Below are positions 43,430-55,451 of a DNA stretch of 64,000 nucleotides, in pieces. Under the pieces are notes generated by a model. That model worked only from the letters and a program-made list of their open reading frames with translations. It was not told the DNA's origin and ran no database searches. Made by a program: the position numbers and the translations under genes. This stretch comes from Orobanche coerulescens (taxonomy: Eukaryota; Streptophyta; Magnoliopsida; Lamiales; Orobanchaceae): contig CM065804.1 of NCBI GenBank assembly GCA_033398695.1, positions 36,533,501 to 36,597,500 on the forward strand, read 5' to 3'. How positions within the stretch are numbered: the stretch's first letter is position 1; every line of letters starts with the position of its first letter.

Positions 43430-44876
43430 CTAACTGGCTGGGAAAGGATCTGGGCCGATTGATGCGACGGCAAAGACACCATGATCGTCTGTCCTCCTCA
43501 TCTCGTACAGACGTGGGGGAGCAGATCCGGCACTCGATGTCCCCTTTCGGTCCCATTGTCCTCTGCCTCGCCCGCGGCCAAAATTCTGAGGCATCTGAAC
43601 ACTTTGCTGCGTCTGTGGAATACTGGCCTCCTTCTGGACTGGCTGTGGTGCACGGGCTCTAAAAGACTTTGCAGCCTCTTCACAAAACACCGCCCGATGT
43701 CCCTCTCGTCCACAGTCAAAACAAGTCACGGCAGGAAGGGGGCAATTCCGTCGATAGTGCCCCGTCTGGGCGCAGTTAAAGCATTTCCTGGTAACATCAG
43801 TAATAGTTGATGTCGCCCCGAAGTTCTTTCCGTTCCTAGCTGGGTGCGGAGGTTTCTTAAAAGAGTGAAAGGATGACTGGGCCTTACGGGCCCCACTGTT
43901 CTTATGCTCTGTAAAAGTACCAGAGACTTTCTGTTTCTTGGATTCTGAAAATTTCTCCATGGCTGCTTCCTTGATCTCATATGCCAACGCCTTATCCTGG
44001 TATTGGAGGAGTGTGGTACATTCGAATCCGGACATGTACCTCTGGACTTCTGGTTTCATTCTCATATCGAAATGAATCATCATTTATGCATCTGTTCTGA
44101 CCAGATGTCGAACAAATGCCACCTTGGTTAAACGTCTTGATCGCTCGATCGGCACATCGTAAGGCCGAGCGGAGAAAAACTCCCGAACTTTGGCTTCCCT
44201 CACGGGACGAGGGCAATCGGGCTTCCATCATCAATCTAAACTCTGTCAATCGGCATCATGGTCTACGGGCCGGATGGCTTCCCACCATTCGGACGCTTCT
44301 CTATCGAGAAAATATTGAGCGATAGAGGCTCTCCGGTCGTCTGGCGCTTGATTCCGGCAAAGATTTTCTCAGCTCCTTTAACCAATGATCCTGGTAGGAG
44401 TCTCGAAATACCGTCGAATTTGGGTGGTTGCATCTTCGCCACTTCTTGCGACCACCGGTCACCTCGATTTCCCATATCCGGGATCCCTTGCTGTCTCTCT
44501 CCCTGCCGTAGTCCCACCGCCACTTGCATTCGGTCCACGACACAGGCGAACCGAGTCATCTGGTTCACCACTTGACGAAGGATATCTGAGTACAAGCAGA
44601 TCTCGGTTCATTATTAATAGATTGATGCGGCTCGCGAGCTATGGCCGGCTCGGTTAGAAGGCGACGCCTCCTTTCGGCATTTCTTCGTCCACGTCCACGA
44701 CCGCGACCACGTCCACGTCCGCCTCTCAACATACGTAAGCATACATACTCAATATACAGAAACAACATCGTTCTAATATTCGAGTGTAAAGAGACACAAC
44801 ATGAAAAGAACAAGATAGAGTTTAGGAACTTACAACCACTGTTCGCATGAAGACGTAGGCAGTGCAGTGATGTCAT
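43430..44876 (-). pseudogene. gag: Gag of element F
   Basis: An Arg/Gly-rich start (GGRGRGRGRGRGRRN, near 44720) is followed by the retrotransposon gag domain in shifted frames (44595-44090). The last open part (44083-43430) holds two adjacent zinc knuckles, CFNCAQTGHYRRNC and CFDCGREGHRAVFC (about 43690-43780). A GRGRGRGQWDRKG stretch follows. The double knuckle and RGR-rich N-terminus fit Tekay-type gag. At least two frame breaks occur. Confidence 0.8.
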
Positions 44877-44948
44877 TCACGGCCGGTTACCCCAAAAGAC
44901 ATAATTGACCCCTATTTTAACCCAACGGCCAAGATATCCATAATCTTA

Positions 44949-44960
44949 GCTCCGATACCA
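44949..44960 (-). other. Primer binding site of element F
   Basis: On the minus strand TGGTATCGGAGC starts 5 bases inside the LTR (44966). It matches the initiator-methionine tRNA complement with one change. Confidence 0.85.
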
Positions 44961-44965
44961 TATTC

Positions 44966-46849
44966 TGTAACACCCCCAATATATTCGGGAATAATACAGC
45001 GCCGTAAATCCTTTACATAAGGATTTACAAGGCTGAAGACTTGAACAAGTATAAAAAGGTACTGACGAATGGAAATAACAGAATTACAATACATCAGTTA
45101 TGACCAAATATAGAAATAATACAACTGTTCAACAGAACTCCATAATACATCACCAAATTCAAACTCATCACAAATGACTTCGTACTCGAGTACTTATTGA
45201 AATAACGAATAAGCAGCGAGATAAATAAACCCGGTCGGGACATCACTCTGCACCCTCGTCACCATACAGTTCCAGTGGTTGTTTCCCCGCTCTCCTGGTT
45301 CCTGAACACAAACAAAATGTTCACCCCCGAAGGGGTTAGCACTACGATGCTAGTACAAGTACCACAACATATTATTCATATCTCACGAAGAATAATAATA
45401 ACGTAAACGACAACATACCAACGAGTCTTCTCCTACGAGAAACTCAAACATAACATACACAACTGATAATCACAACATGATATCAATACATACACATGGT
45501 AATTCCATCGATCCAGCGTTCACTGCCTAGAACCCACGATGATCCCGTCAGACCAACCCGTGGTGGAAAAACCCGTCCGATGATCCAGCGCACGCTAGCA
45601 TAGATCCCCCGATGATCCCGTCAGACCAACACGAGGTGGACACACAATAACGACATACATGCACGACAATATGTATACAACAATACACAAAACAATTAAG
45701 GTACTTGCCTCGATTGAAGACAATAACAACACTTCCACGGAAATGAACACTCGACGATCGTCCTCCTCAATCAATCACGTAACGAGACCAAACCTTAACA
45801 AAAGAAATAATATAGGATTTATCTCACGTCGTATGGATGTTTAACAATTCGATTCATGGCCAAAAATTCATAAAATACAATCTGCCTGAACTGCTTAGCG
45901 CACGCTAAGTGCTCTGTGTAGCGTACGTTAATTCTGCCCGATAGCGCACGCAAACAACAAAGCCTAGCGCATGCTAACGATGCATGGTCAGTACTTCACT
46001 GACCAGCCAACTGACTCGTCTGATGGTCTAGCGTACGTTACATACCAAACGTAGCGCACGCTAACTAGTGCTCGATAGCGCACGTTAAACTGCATAGCAT
46101 AGCGTGCGCTATTTCTGCATGGCAGTTTACTGTTGAGCAGTAAACTGTTCTTGCCATGAACGAAACAATGAAATCCTTCGTGATAATTCATGTTACTTCC
46201 ATGAATACCAAGTTCTTACTCTTATGAATGATCTCCAGGATGATATCAACTTCAAGATGTAAATATACGTATAATCATCATGACACCATAATCCATCTTG
46301 ATTACAATTCTCATGCAAAGTTGGTGATCTCCGGTTTGATGTATTAGATGCTACTATCATTATACATATTCAGACTTCATCTTGAGGTGAACTAACAATT
46401 CCGACTTATACGAAAGAATATTTCCTAAGATGATTCTTCATTTAAGTTCTTATAACATCTTTTCCAAATCATGACCACAAAGATAACATAAATCATACGG
46501 ATTGTTAACTTCCGAATATTTCTCTCATCATTTGAAGTACTAAGATTCCAACTTCAAGGTTCCAACAATAATATCGTAATTGTAGACATCCCAATCTTCT
46601 AAACATGATGTTGTTGAAATAATTCACTAATGAATTTCAATATCTCGTTAACATGATCATCATATCCATTGGAAATCCAAATCTAAGACTGGTGATAGGT
46701 TGAACATACCTTAATATGCCGAAATCACTGAACCACAAGGTGAAATCCGACTCTGGTTGGTTATGTGCCCCTCCAAGGTGTTACTTCTCTTCAATGATCA
46801 CTCACAAGTGAAACTCAATCATTCAATGATCACTCCTAATTGTTCTAAG
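44966..46849 (-). repeat. 5' LTR of element F, first part
   Basis: It is homologous to 37701-39585 and ends at the CTAAG target site (46845-46849) of element G. It includes the downstream palindrome array at 45896-46112. In this copy the CAG/CTG words are intact where the other LTR has CGG or CG. Confidence 0.95.
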
Positions 46850-47538
46850 TGTAATATCCGCAATTTTCGATTTCCGGTAATTCTTTTTTTTCGGTCGGAG
46901 TCCGTTTTGACGACTCGCTCATGACCGTTTCGTCATTCTGAGAATGATTAATTCTACACTTTTTGACATCCGAGTTCGTTTCGGTGTCGTTTCGTTGAGT
47001 TCTGTGCTTTTTAGCGACTTTTCCGCACTTGAGTTCGATTCTTGCGAATCTCGACCGAAACTGCTGTTTCGAGTTTCCCGCAAGTCCGTTTAACTTTGTT
47101 AGACGTGTTGTGAACTTCGGTTTGGTTATTCGATCACGTATGGTGATTTTCGGGCATTTGGGCCATTTTCGTAATTTCCCAAAGTTTGGGGTAATTACCT
47201 TCCGTTGTCGAATCTCGAGCCTTCGGGTGGTCGGAATTGTGTGTTCTACTAGCTCTTAGATTCGTCTTTGTGAGTACTTCGTAACCGTATCTTCGGTTCG
47301 TATTCGAGTTCGGGTTTCGGTGTCGTTTTGTTGAATTCGGGATTACTAAACGACTTTTCTATGTATGAGTTCGTCTTTGTTATATCATGATTATTTTTTT
47401 GTATCTCCAAAAATTATAAATCTTTGCAATATTATAGAACATCGAGTTAGCTTTCCAATGGTTCAAACGGTGAGTCAATCGAGTCCTGGACGAGAGAGTT
47501 ATGGTCGTTTTAGTTTTGCGAGCACTTCCAGAGCCTTT

Positions 47539-47640
47539 CGGCCGATAGGGGGCCGATAGACCCTCTTGCCGGTCCGTATGGCTATCGGTTGGGCTATCGG
47601 CCGATAGGCCGGCCGATAGGGTCTGTGTTACACTATAAAT
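47539..47640 (+). promoter_or_regulatory. CTATCGGCCGATAG array plus TATA box, LTR 1 of G
   Basis: About five full or half copies of CTATCGGCCGATAG fall within 80 bp, including overlapping copies at 47594-47620. The last ends 13 bp before TATAAAT (47634-47640). The spacing equals that in LTRs A and J although the palindrome is different. Confidence 0.75.
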
Positions 47641-48639
47641 GTCTGTTTTGAGCGTGAAGCTCATTTCCTTCCCCATTTTCCATCGCGCGCGAGAGAGAAA
47701 GTATAGAGGGGAGAGTTCTTCATCCGGGGGTCGATTTTCATCATTTCTTTTCGGTTGTGAGGCTCGGATAATCAATCTAACGCGTGTTCTACGGATCTTA
47801 ACACTTGAATCTTCCAAGGTAATGCTCTAAAACCCTATTTCGATTAATTTGGGGGTTTTGGGTTTTTCTTCCGATTCGTTCCGTTTCGTTGGTGGATTCA
47901 TGATGTATACGATTGATATTGTTAGTATCTTTAGTTTTCCTACGGATTCATGGATATTTTGTGGATTTTTATGGAATCGAGAGGGTTTGGTTGTGGTCCG
48001 CCCTCGTTGTTATTTTTGTATGAATATACACGAATCGTAGGCGGGTTTCCGGGTGTATTCCATTTCCGTAATCGTTTAGAAGTGGTTGTGATTGTGCTAT
48101 TCGAATCGTTAGGTTCATTTCCGCCGGTTCCTTGCGGTCGTGCTTGATTCTTCCGTTCCGTTCGTTGTCGTATTCCTTTTCGTTAGCATCGGGCGTTCCG
48201 AAGCTTCCCGGTTGAGCCGTATCCGTTCGTGGTTCCGTGCTCGCGGTATCGAGGCAAGTACCTTGCCCATACTCTTCTCGTTTTATGTATATGATGATCG
48301 GTGGTCGTCTTGATGCGTTTGTTTGGTTATTTGAAATGAAGTTTCAAAAGGATTTCGGTTTGGCCTCGTTAAAGGCTTTCTTTCAAAACGCGTGTGTTTT
48401 GTGAACGGTGTTTTGAGAATTGATTATGATTTGATTATTTTGAACGTCGAAGGATTTTATGATGATACTCATATTGTTTAAGTTATGGAATCGTGTATTT
48501 CCTTATTTAACCTTGTTATCGAAATTTTGAAGAGTTTGATAATGGTGTCGAGTTAATGGCCATCTCTAGTGAGTATTCTTAATGAACTTACATTCTTAGC
48601 ATATTAGTGTTGCATGAGTAACGTGTGTGTGTGTATGCT

Positions 48640-48775
48640 CACTACGGGTTAGACTCGACGGGGTCTCGGTAGGGTTCCACGAAGCTGTGGACCGCGAGCT
48701 TTGCTTTTAACCACTACGGGTTAGATCCGACGGGGTCTCGGTAGGGGTCCACGGAGGTGTGGATCGACGGTTAAT
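48640..48775 (+). repeat. 72-bp tandem pair with internal hairpins
   Basis: CACTACGGGTTAGA starts at 48640 and again at 48712. Each unit contains GGTCTCGGTAGGG and a stem of the type GGTYCCACG...TGTGGAYC. The same pair is in the other LTR at about 53820-53955. Confidence 0.8.
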
Positions 48776-49763
48776 TGTGGTGCATTTTTGCAAATGTGAT
48801 TTGATATTGGCATTTCCGGAAATGAGTGCTTTCGAACGGTTTTCATGATTGCATGCATTGACTAAGTGTGTAAGAGGTAAGTGTTCGTTTGGCTTACTTG
48901 GCTAGGATGGCACTGGAGTATTTTGTTGTTTGTTTTAAATCCTTTATTTGTGGATTTTGATGTTGGGATACGAACCTCCTGGTCGTTCTTGTGTACCGTG
49001 AGTTGATGAGATTTGGGGCTAAAATCCCAATGGTTTGTAAAAGTCGTTTTACGGATTTGGGGCTAAAATCCCAACGGTTGGTTAATGTCATTTTTCAGAA
49101 AGTAAACCTTTGGGGCGGTGACCCCTTTTGTCTTTTGGTTTTCGAAAAGTAGGATTTGATAATCCTAAATTGTTTTCTATTAAAACTCTCGATGGCATTC
49201 TAAACTGTTTTATAAATTACTTCCATTGATTTATGATATTTCGTTTTTGAAATGTTTTCTCAAACCCTTGCCTCGGGAAGTACTTTTCGTTTCGTTTGGA
49301 TCTTTGAGGATCCTCGGTTATTGTTATTCGTGGAATGTGAATTGTATGGCTCGTATTTGCACTTTGTATTTGCACTAGCAAAACAGTGGAGTTTGCTAAC
49401 CCCGAGTATTCGGGGTGGATGTCTGTTTGCATTCGGGTTTTGGAGCATAACACGGGGTCGGCACGAAGGATGATGAAAGATGATCGATACTAATCACATG
49501 AGGAACCGTACATCGTGTGTTGGTTCGATTGTACTTTATTTTCATTTCTTTGTATTGTTCCGTTATGCGGGTGTAGTTGTATTTTGTCCCTGCGTGGGCA
49601 TGAGTTGTATTTGAGTTGTATGTAATTGTGGAAAGACCAAATCGGTCTCTGAGTCATTGTAGCCTCGAAGGCATTGTCGAGATGTTAAATGTCGTTACCG
49701 GCTGGTAGATCCTTGAGGAAAGGTTCTACGGCGTGTAATATCCTGACGGATTGGGGTGTTACA

Positions 49764-52044
49764 TAAATGGTATCGAGACAAAGTTGAGGAAACCTAGGCC
49801 GCCGGGTCAAGTCGTGTTGTTTGAGTCTTGTTTCGTTGGATTTTTATCCGATCGAGTCGTGTCGCGACGCGTCGTTTGAGTTTGTTGGTCGTGATTAGTA
49901 TCGTGGGGCGATCATCATCTTCGTGCGACCTGTGGAAGTAAGTCTCCCTTCTTTGTGTTGTGCCTCGTGTGATACGAGCTATTTTTATGAGTATTTGTTA
50001 AGTGGTGGAATCCTTATGTGAATTTTGATTTCACGATATGTATTTAGTCGACTCTCGTATTTGATTTATACGAGGAATGTCGTCGTTTGTGATGTCTTTT
50101 TATTGTTGTTTTTTTTTCTCCGTTGTTGATGATTTTCGAATCGATTTGCACGTTTTACAAGTCTCTTGTGGAAGCTTTGTGCTTATACACGTTCGACTTG
50201 TTCACTAGCCAGTGCGGGAGGGTATTTTATCAGTGGTTTTGTTCTGAATGTGGTATTTTATCGTTTATTTTCGTTTAAAGACATGTATTGTCTTGATTTT
50301 AAACGTTTTGATGCGTGTGCTAGGAGTTGTTTTATTGAACGTCGGTATGTGTGAGTTTTGGGCATTCTGGCCTATTGGATTTTTGAAAACCTTGAGTATC
50401 TTAGAAAAATAAATTTCGAGACATACTTTTCAAATGGGTTATTTTCTTGTGGTACATCCAAGATGCCACAATGTATTTCAAAAATTTTCTATCTCGGGGA
50501 CCAAAATGTTTTGAGATATTTTCAACACTTTTATTTAGACCCGAGGGTCGAATATTTTGAAAGTTTTCACTAAGAGAAAGTGTCTTCATTTTTATCAAAT
50601 GCGAAATGGTTCTCCAATGTCTCGATAACGATGTTTCACGTTTGTACTTTTTTTTTTTTGAAAGATGATACTCAAGATCAATCGGTGTTCTTCCAAATTA
50701 TTTTCAAAATGAGGTTTTCGTTTTTAAAACCTATCCATTCCCGTTTGAGGGCTGGGTATGTATGTGTGATGTTCGCGTTGTCCTTTTGATACTTTCTCCC
50801 GAGTATGACCGAATTGGCGGTGTGAGCGTTGAGACGCTTTCCACACATTGGTTGTGCTAGCCCCTGTGAGAGGCGGAGTGTTGGTATTGAATGTTGTCGC
50901 CTCATGGCAATCTCTGCGTTGTCCCGCATGTGCGAGCTGTTAGAGCTTGGTTTGGTATGACCGTGTGCATCGGTGATGGTTCCGTTATGCGTCGATTGTT
51001 TAATGTCTTGTTACCTTGCTCCCGTTTTTGTGAATTTCGTGGACGAGGTCGGAGGTAATGCCCGTACTATTTTGACTTCTGTGTTTTCTCTTCCCCAGTC
51101 TATCGACTCGCTCATGTTCGTTGGTACTTTATGAACTTGTTCGGTATTTCAGTTTCATCGTCCGAACGAGCTGTGATCTTGTTGTGGGCCGATCTGGTTA
51201 TCGGTGTGACTTTTTTTGAGTTCGGTTCGATTCTTGTGAACTTTGTTCGGGAGTAACATCATTTGGTTCTACTAGTCCTTTTATTCGAAGGGATCGGATT
51301 TTGAACTTCTGTATTTTCTACTTTGTCGACTCATTTATGTTCGTTGACGTTTCTGAGCTTGTCCTGCCCTTGTTTTTGTTTATCGAACGAGTGTGATATC
51401 ATTTCGGAATAACGTAATTGTCGTTGTGAATTTTCAATCGCTATTCCCTTTCCTGTGGATCTTATGGGAATGCATGTCTTGTAGTTCTCACCAGATCATC
51501 CTGGGAGTTATTGTCGAACTTTATTGTTCTTCGTGATTCGAACATGATTCTTCGATTTTTGTTGTCTCGATCGTTTGTTCGTTTGGTTTTTGTTCTCGTT
51601 TCGTGATTGTTGAACGTTCAGGCTCCTTCGTAATTCCCTTTAGTTCGGGAAATTAGTTTCGTTTTCAATCTTCCATCCCTTAGGCGATGGGATTCCGTGT
51701 TTGTTCAGCGGTTGACTCGCGTTTTGATTGATGTACCGTTGGGTTGATCAATCATATTGATTTTCGTTCGTTGTGTTTTGTGATTATCGGATAATTGACT
51801 TGGCTATAGTATCCGTTTGATGACGCTTGTCACTTGTCGGTTTTATTATATCCCTAACGGCGACGTTGTGTTGGTCACCGTGGAGCGTGTTTACACGCCG
51901 TATATTCCTTTGCGTTGTTTGTAACATTTCGCCGTTGGGCATTAGTTACGCATTCGGTGTGTCTCGTTGAGTTTTCTGGCGGAATATTTCTTCTCCCTAC
52001 TTGTTTTAAGTTTCGGGACGAAACTTCTTTTAAGGAGGGTAGAA
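49764..52044 (+). other. Non-coding interior of element G
   Basis: It starts TAAATGGTATCGAGAC, a degenerate primer binding site (TGGTATCGAGAC, 49768-49779; compare TGGTATCAGAGC). No gag or pol similarity was seen in any frame. The 3' end keeps a TAA followed by GTTTCGGGACGAAAC (52009-52025) and the purine-rich TTTTAAGGAGGGTAGAA next to the LTR. This is the tail that follows pol in F and J. Confidence 0.8.
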
Positions 52045-54951
52045 TGTAATATCCGCAATTTTCGATTTCCTTAATTCTTTTTTCGGTGAGTCCGTTTTGA
52101 CGACTTCGCTCATGACCGTTTCGTCATTCGAGAATGATTAATTCTACACTTTTTGACATCCGAGTTCGTTTGGTGTCGTTTCGTTGAGTTCGTGCTTTTT
52201 AGCGACTTTTCCGCACTTGAGTTCGATTCTTGCGAATCTCGACCGGCTATTGTTTGAGTTTCCCGCAAGTCCGTTTAACTTTGTTAGACGTGTTGTGAAC
52301 TTCGGTTTGGTTATTCGATCACGTATGGTGATTTTCGGGCATTTGGGCCATTTTCGTAATTTCCCAAAGTTTGGGGTAATTACCTTCCGTTGTCGAATCT
52401 CGAGCCTTCGGGTGGTCGGAATTGTGTGTTCTACTAGCTCTTAGATTCGTCTTTGTGAGTACTTCGTAACCGTATCTTCGGTTCGTATTCGTGTTCGGGT
52501 TTCGTGTCGTTTTGTTGAATTCGGGATTACTAAACGACTTTTCTAAGTATGAGTTCGTCTTTGTTAGATCATCATTAATTTTTGGTAACTCCAAAATTAT
52601 AAATCTTTGCAATATTATAGAACATCGAGTTAGCTTTCCAATGGTTCAAACGGTGAGTCAATCGGAGTCCGGACGAGAGAGTTATGGTCGTTTTAGTTTT
52701 GGCCGAGCACTTCCAGAGCCTTTCGGCCGATAGGGGCCGATAGACCCTACTGCCGGCATCCGTATGGCTATCGGTTGGGCCTATCGGCCGATAGGCCGGC
52801 CGATAGGTCTGCTGTGTTACACTATAAATGTCTTTGTTTTGAGCGTGAAGCTCATTTCCTTCCCCATTTTCCATCGCCGCGAGAGAGAAAGTATAGAGGA
52901 GAGTTCTTCATCCGGGGTCGATTTTCATCATTTCTTTTCGGTTGTGAGGCTCGGATAATCAATCTAACGCGTGTTCTACGGATCTTAACACTTGAATCTT
53001 CCAAGGTAATGCTCTAAAACCCTATTTCGATTAATTTGGGGGTTTTGGGTTTTTCTTCCGATTCGTTCGTTTCGTTGGTGGATTCATGATGTATACGATT
53101 GATATTGTTAGTATCTTTAGTTTTCCTACGGATTCATGGATATTTTGTGGATTTTTATGGAATCGAGAGGGTTTGGTTGTGGTCCGCCCTCGTTGTTATT
53201 TTTGTATGAATATACACGAATCGTAGGCGGGTTTCCGTGTATTCCATTTCCGTAATCGTTTAGAAGTGGTTGTGATTGTGCTATTCGAATCGTTAGGTTC
53301 ATTTCGCCGGTTCCTTGCGGTCGTGCTTGATTCTTCCGTTCCGTTCGTTGTCGTATTCCTTTTCGTTAGCATCGGGCGTTCCGAAGCTTCCCGGTTGAGC
53401 CGTATCCGTTCGTGGTTCCGTGCTCGCGGTATCGAGGCAAGTACCTTGCCCATACTCTTCTCGTTTTATGTATATGATGATCGGTGGTCGTCTTGATGCG
53501 TTTGTTTGGTTATTTGAAATGAAGTTTCAAAAGGATTTCGGTTTGGCCTCGTTAAAGGCTTTCTTTCAAAACGCGTGTGTTTTGTGAACGGTGTTTTGAT
53601 AATTGATTATGATTTGATTATTTTGAACGTCGAAGGATTTTATGATGATACTCATATTGTTTAAGTTATGGAATCGTGTATTTCCTTATTTAACCTTGTT
53701 ATCGAAATTTTGAAGAGTTTGATAATGGTGTCGAGTTAATGGCCATCTCTAGTGAGTATTCTTAATGAACTTACATTCTTAGCATATTAGTGTTGCATGA
53801 GTAACGTGTGTGTGTGTATGCTCACTACGGGTTAGACTCGAGGGGGTCTCGGTAGGGTTCCACGACGCTGTGGACCGCGAGCTTTGCTTTTAACCACTAC
53901 GGGTTAGATCCGACGGGGTCTCGGTAGGGGTCCACGGAGGTGTGGATCGACGGTTAATTGTGGTGCATTTTTGCAAATGTGATTTGATATTGGCATTTAG
54001 GAAATGAGTGCTTTGAACGGTTTTCATGATTGCATGCATTGACTAAGTGTGTAAGAGGTAAGTGTTCGTTTGGCTTACTTGGCTAGGATGGCACTTTGGA
54101 GTATTTTGTTGTTTGTTTTAAATCCTTTATTTGTGGATTTTGATGTTGGGATACGAACCTCACAGTCGTTCTTGTGTACCGTGAGTTGATGAGATTTGGG
54201 GCTAAAATCCCAATGGTTTGTAAAAGTCGTTTACGGATTTGGGGCTAAAATCCCAACGGTTGGTTAATGTCATTTTTCGAAAGTAAACCTTTGGGCGGTG
54301 ACCCCTTTTGTCTTTTGGTTTTGAAAAGTAGGATTTGATAATCCTAAATTGTTTTCTATTAAAACTCTCGACGGCTTTCTAAAACATTTTTTAAATTACT
54401 TCCATTGATTTTTGAAATTTCGTTTTTGAAATGTTTTCACAAACCCTAGCCTCGGGACGTAGTTGTCGGGTCGGTTGGAGCTTTGATGATCCTCGGTTAT
54501 TGTTATTCGTGGAATGTGAATTGTATGGCTCGTATTTGCACTTTGTATTTGCACTAGCAAAACGGTGGAGTTTGCTAACCCCCGAGTATTCGGGGTGGAT
54601 GTCTGTTTTTGCATACAGGTTTTGGAGCATAACACAGTGTAGGCACGAAGGATGAAGAAAGATTATCGATACAAATCACAAGAGTAACCCTACAACGTGT
54701 GATGGTTCAGTTGTACTTTATTTTCCGCTGCTGTATTGTTCCCGTTGTACGGGTGTAGTTGTATTTTGTCCCCTGCGTGGGCATGAGTTGTATTTGAGTT
54801 GTATGTAATTGTGGAAAGACCAAATCGGTCTACTGAGTCATTGTAGCCTCGAAGGCATTGTCGAGATGTTAAATGTCGTTACCAGCCTGGTAGATCCTTG
54901 AGGAAAGGTTCTACGGCGTGTAATATCCCTGAACGGATTGGGGGTGTTACA
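52045..54951 (+). repeat. 3' LTR of element G
   Basis: It is homologous to 46850-49763 over its whole length. Differences are largely 1-3 bp indels at CTG, CAG or CGG words, for example TTCTGAGAA against TTCGAGAA near 52128. The palindrome array is at 52722-52808 and TATAAAT at 52823-52829. Confidence 0.9.
52722..52829 (+). promoter_or_regulatory. CTATCGGCCGATAG array plus TATA box, LTR 2 of G
   Basis: The layout is the same as 47539-47640: CGGCCGATAGG halves, then CTATCGGCCGATAGG and GGCCGATAGG, ending about 15 bp before TATAAAT (52823-52829). Confidence 0.75.
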
Positions 54952-54956
54952 CTAAG

Positions 54957-55451
54957 TGTTTAGAAGGGAGATTCTTGCTCTCTGGACTCTCAAAGATGAA
55001 GTATAGACGAAGGAAATGAAAGCCCAAGCGGTTGCTGTCCCATTTATAATATTCTGCATTATTGACAAGTTAGCGCACGCTACTAAGCATCCCTTAGCGT
55101 GCGCTAATAATGGTTGACTTCAGAATTTGTCCGGGTGCGTCAGCGGGAATCTTATCCGGACCCATGTCCCGCTGGCGCATGAGCTAGCTGTCCCGCTCAA
55201 TAATTGAGTCCTTAGCGCACGTTACTCATAACTGCATAGCGTGCGCTAATAATGGCCCGATAGCGCGCGTTAAGATACGTTCTTAGCGTGCGCTATCACG
55301 AAGTTGCTTGAACAATTTTGCAAGTTTCTATACTTATGCATAATGATATCAATGCACTAAATATCATTCTCCAATAATCAAAATCACCAATCCGAAATAA
55401 TACATGGTTTGAATACAGATGAAATACACTGTAATAAATCCGGATATTACA
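54957..55451 (-). repeat. 5' LTR of element F, second part
   Basis: It resumes the F LTR after G and ends with ATTACA at 55451. It includes the TATA box (55042-55048, minus strand) and the upstream TTAGCGCACGCTAA array (55071-55297), which is better preserved here than in the 3' LTR. Confidence 0.95.
55042..55297 (-). promoter_or_regulatory. Upstream palindrome array plus TATA, 5' LTR of F
   Basis: TTAGCGCACGCTA and TTAGCGTGCGCTAA lie near 55069-55105 and four more copies at 55212-55297, in minus orientation upstream of the TATA box at 55042-55048. The GCGTCAGCGGGA inverted repeat is kept at about 55138-55180. Confidence 0.75.

Larger units (their letters stand above)
46850..49763 (+). repeat. 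5' LTR of element G
   Basis: It begins TGTAATATCCGC and ends GGGTGTTACA. A palindrome array (47539-47620) precedes TATAAAT at 47634-47640. A 72-bp tandem pair lies at 48640-48775 and two TTGGGGCTAAAATCCCAA hairpins at about 49015 and 49057. No coding sequence. Confidence 0.9.
46850..54951 (+). mobile_element. Element G: non-coding LTR element (LARD-like)
   Basis: G is an 8102-bp plus-strand element with CTAAG on both sides (46845-46849, 54952-54956). Long LTRs (46850-49763, 2914 bp; 52045-54951, 2907 bp) flank a 2281-bp interior without recognizable coding sequence. Ends TGTAATATCCGC and GGTGTTACA, a degenerate primer site and the hairpin-polypurine cassette match Tekay elements F and J. It is likely a large retrotransposon derivative mobilized by a Tekay element. 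The plus strand is visibly T-rich and A-poor throughout. Confidence 0.95.
37701..55451 (-). mobile_element. Element F: Tekay-type chromovirus (Ty3/gypsy)
   Basis: F is a minus-strand element with AGAAT duplicated at 37696-37700 and 55452-55456. The 3' LTR is 37701-40076 (2376 bp); the 5' LTR is 44966-46849 plus 54957-55451 (2379 bp), split by element G. Internal parts in minus order: primer binding site, gag with two zinc knuckles, protease, RT, RNase H, integrase, chromodomain, stop codon, hairpin, polypurine tract. All frames are broken by short indels. Without G it is about 9.6 kb. Confidence 0.95.

Noticed and set aside
44263..44657. Overlapping 90-110-codon frames on both strands
   Set aside because: They overlap the broken gag of F; only gag has supporting motifs.
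47380..47817. 145-codon minus-strand open frame in the LTR of G
   Set aside because: It runs through the promoter array, is not kept intact in the sister LTR and has no domain.
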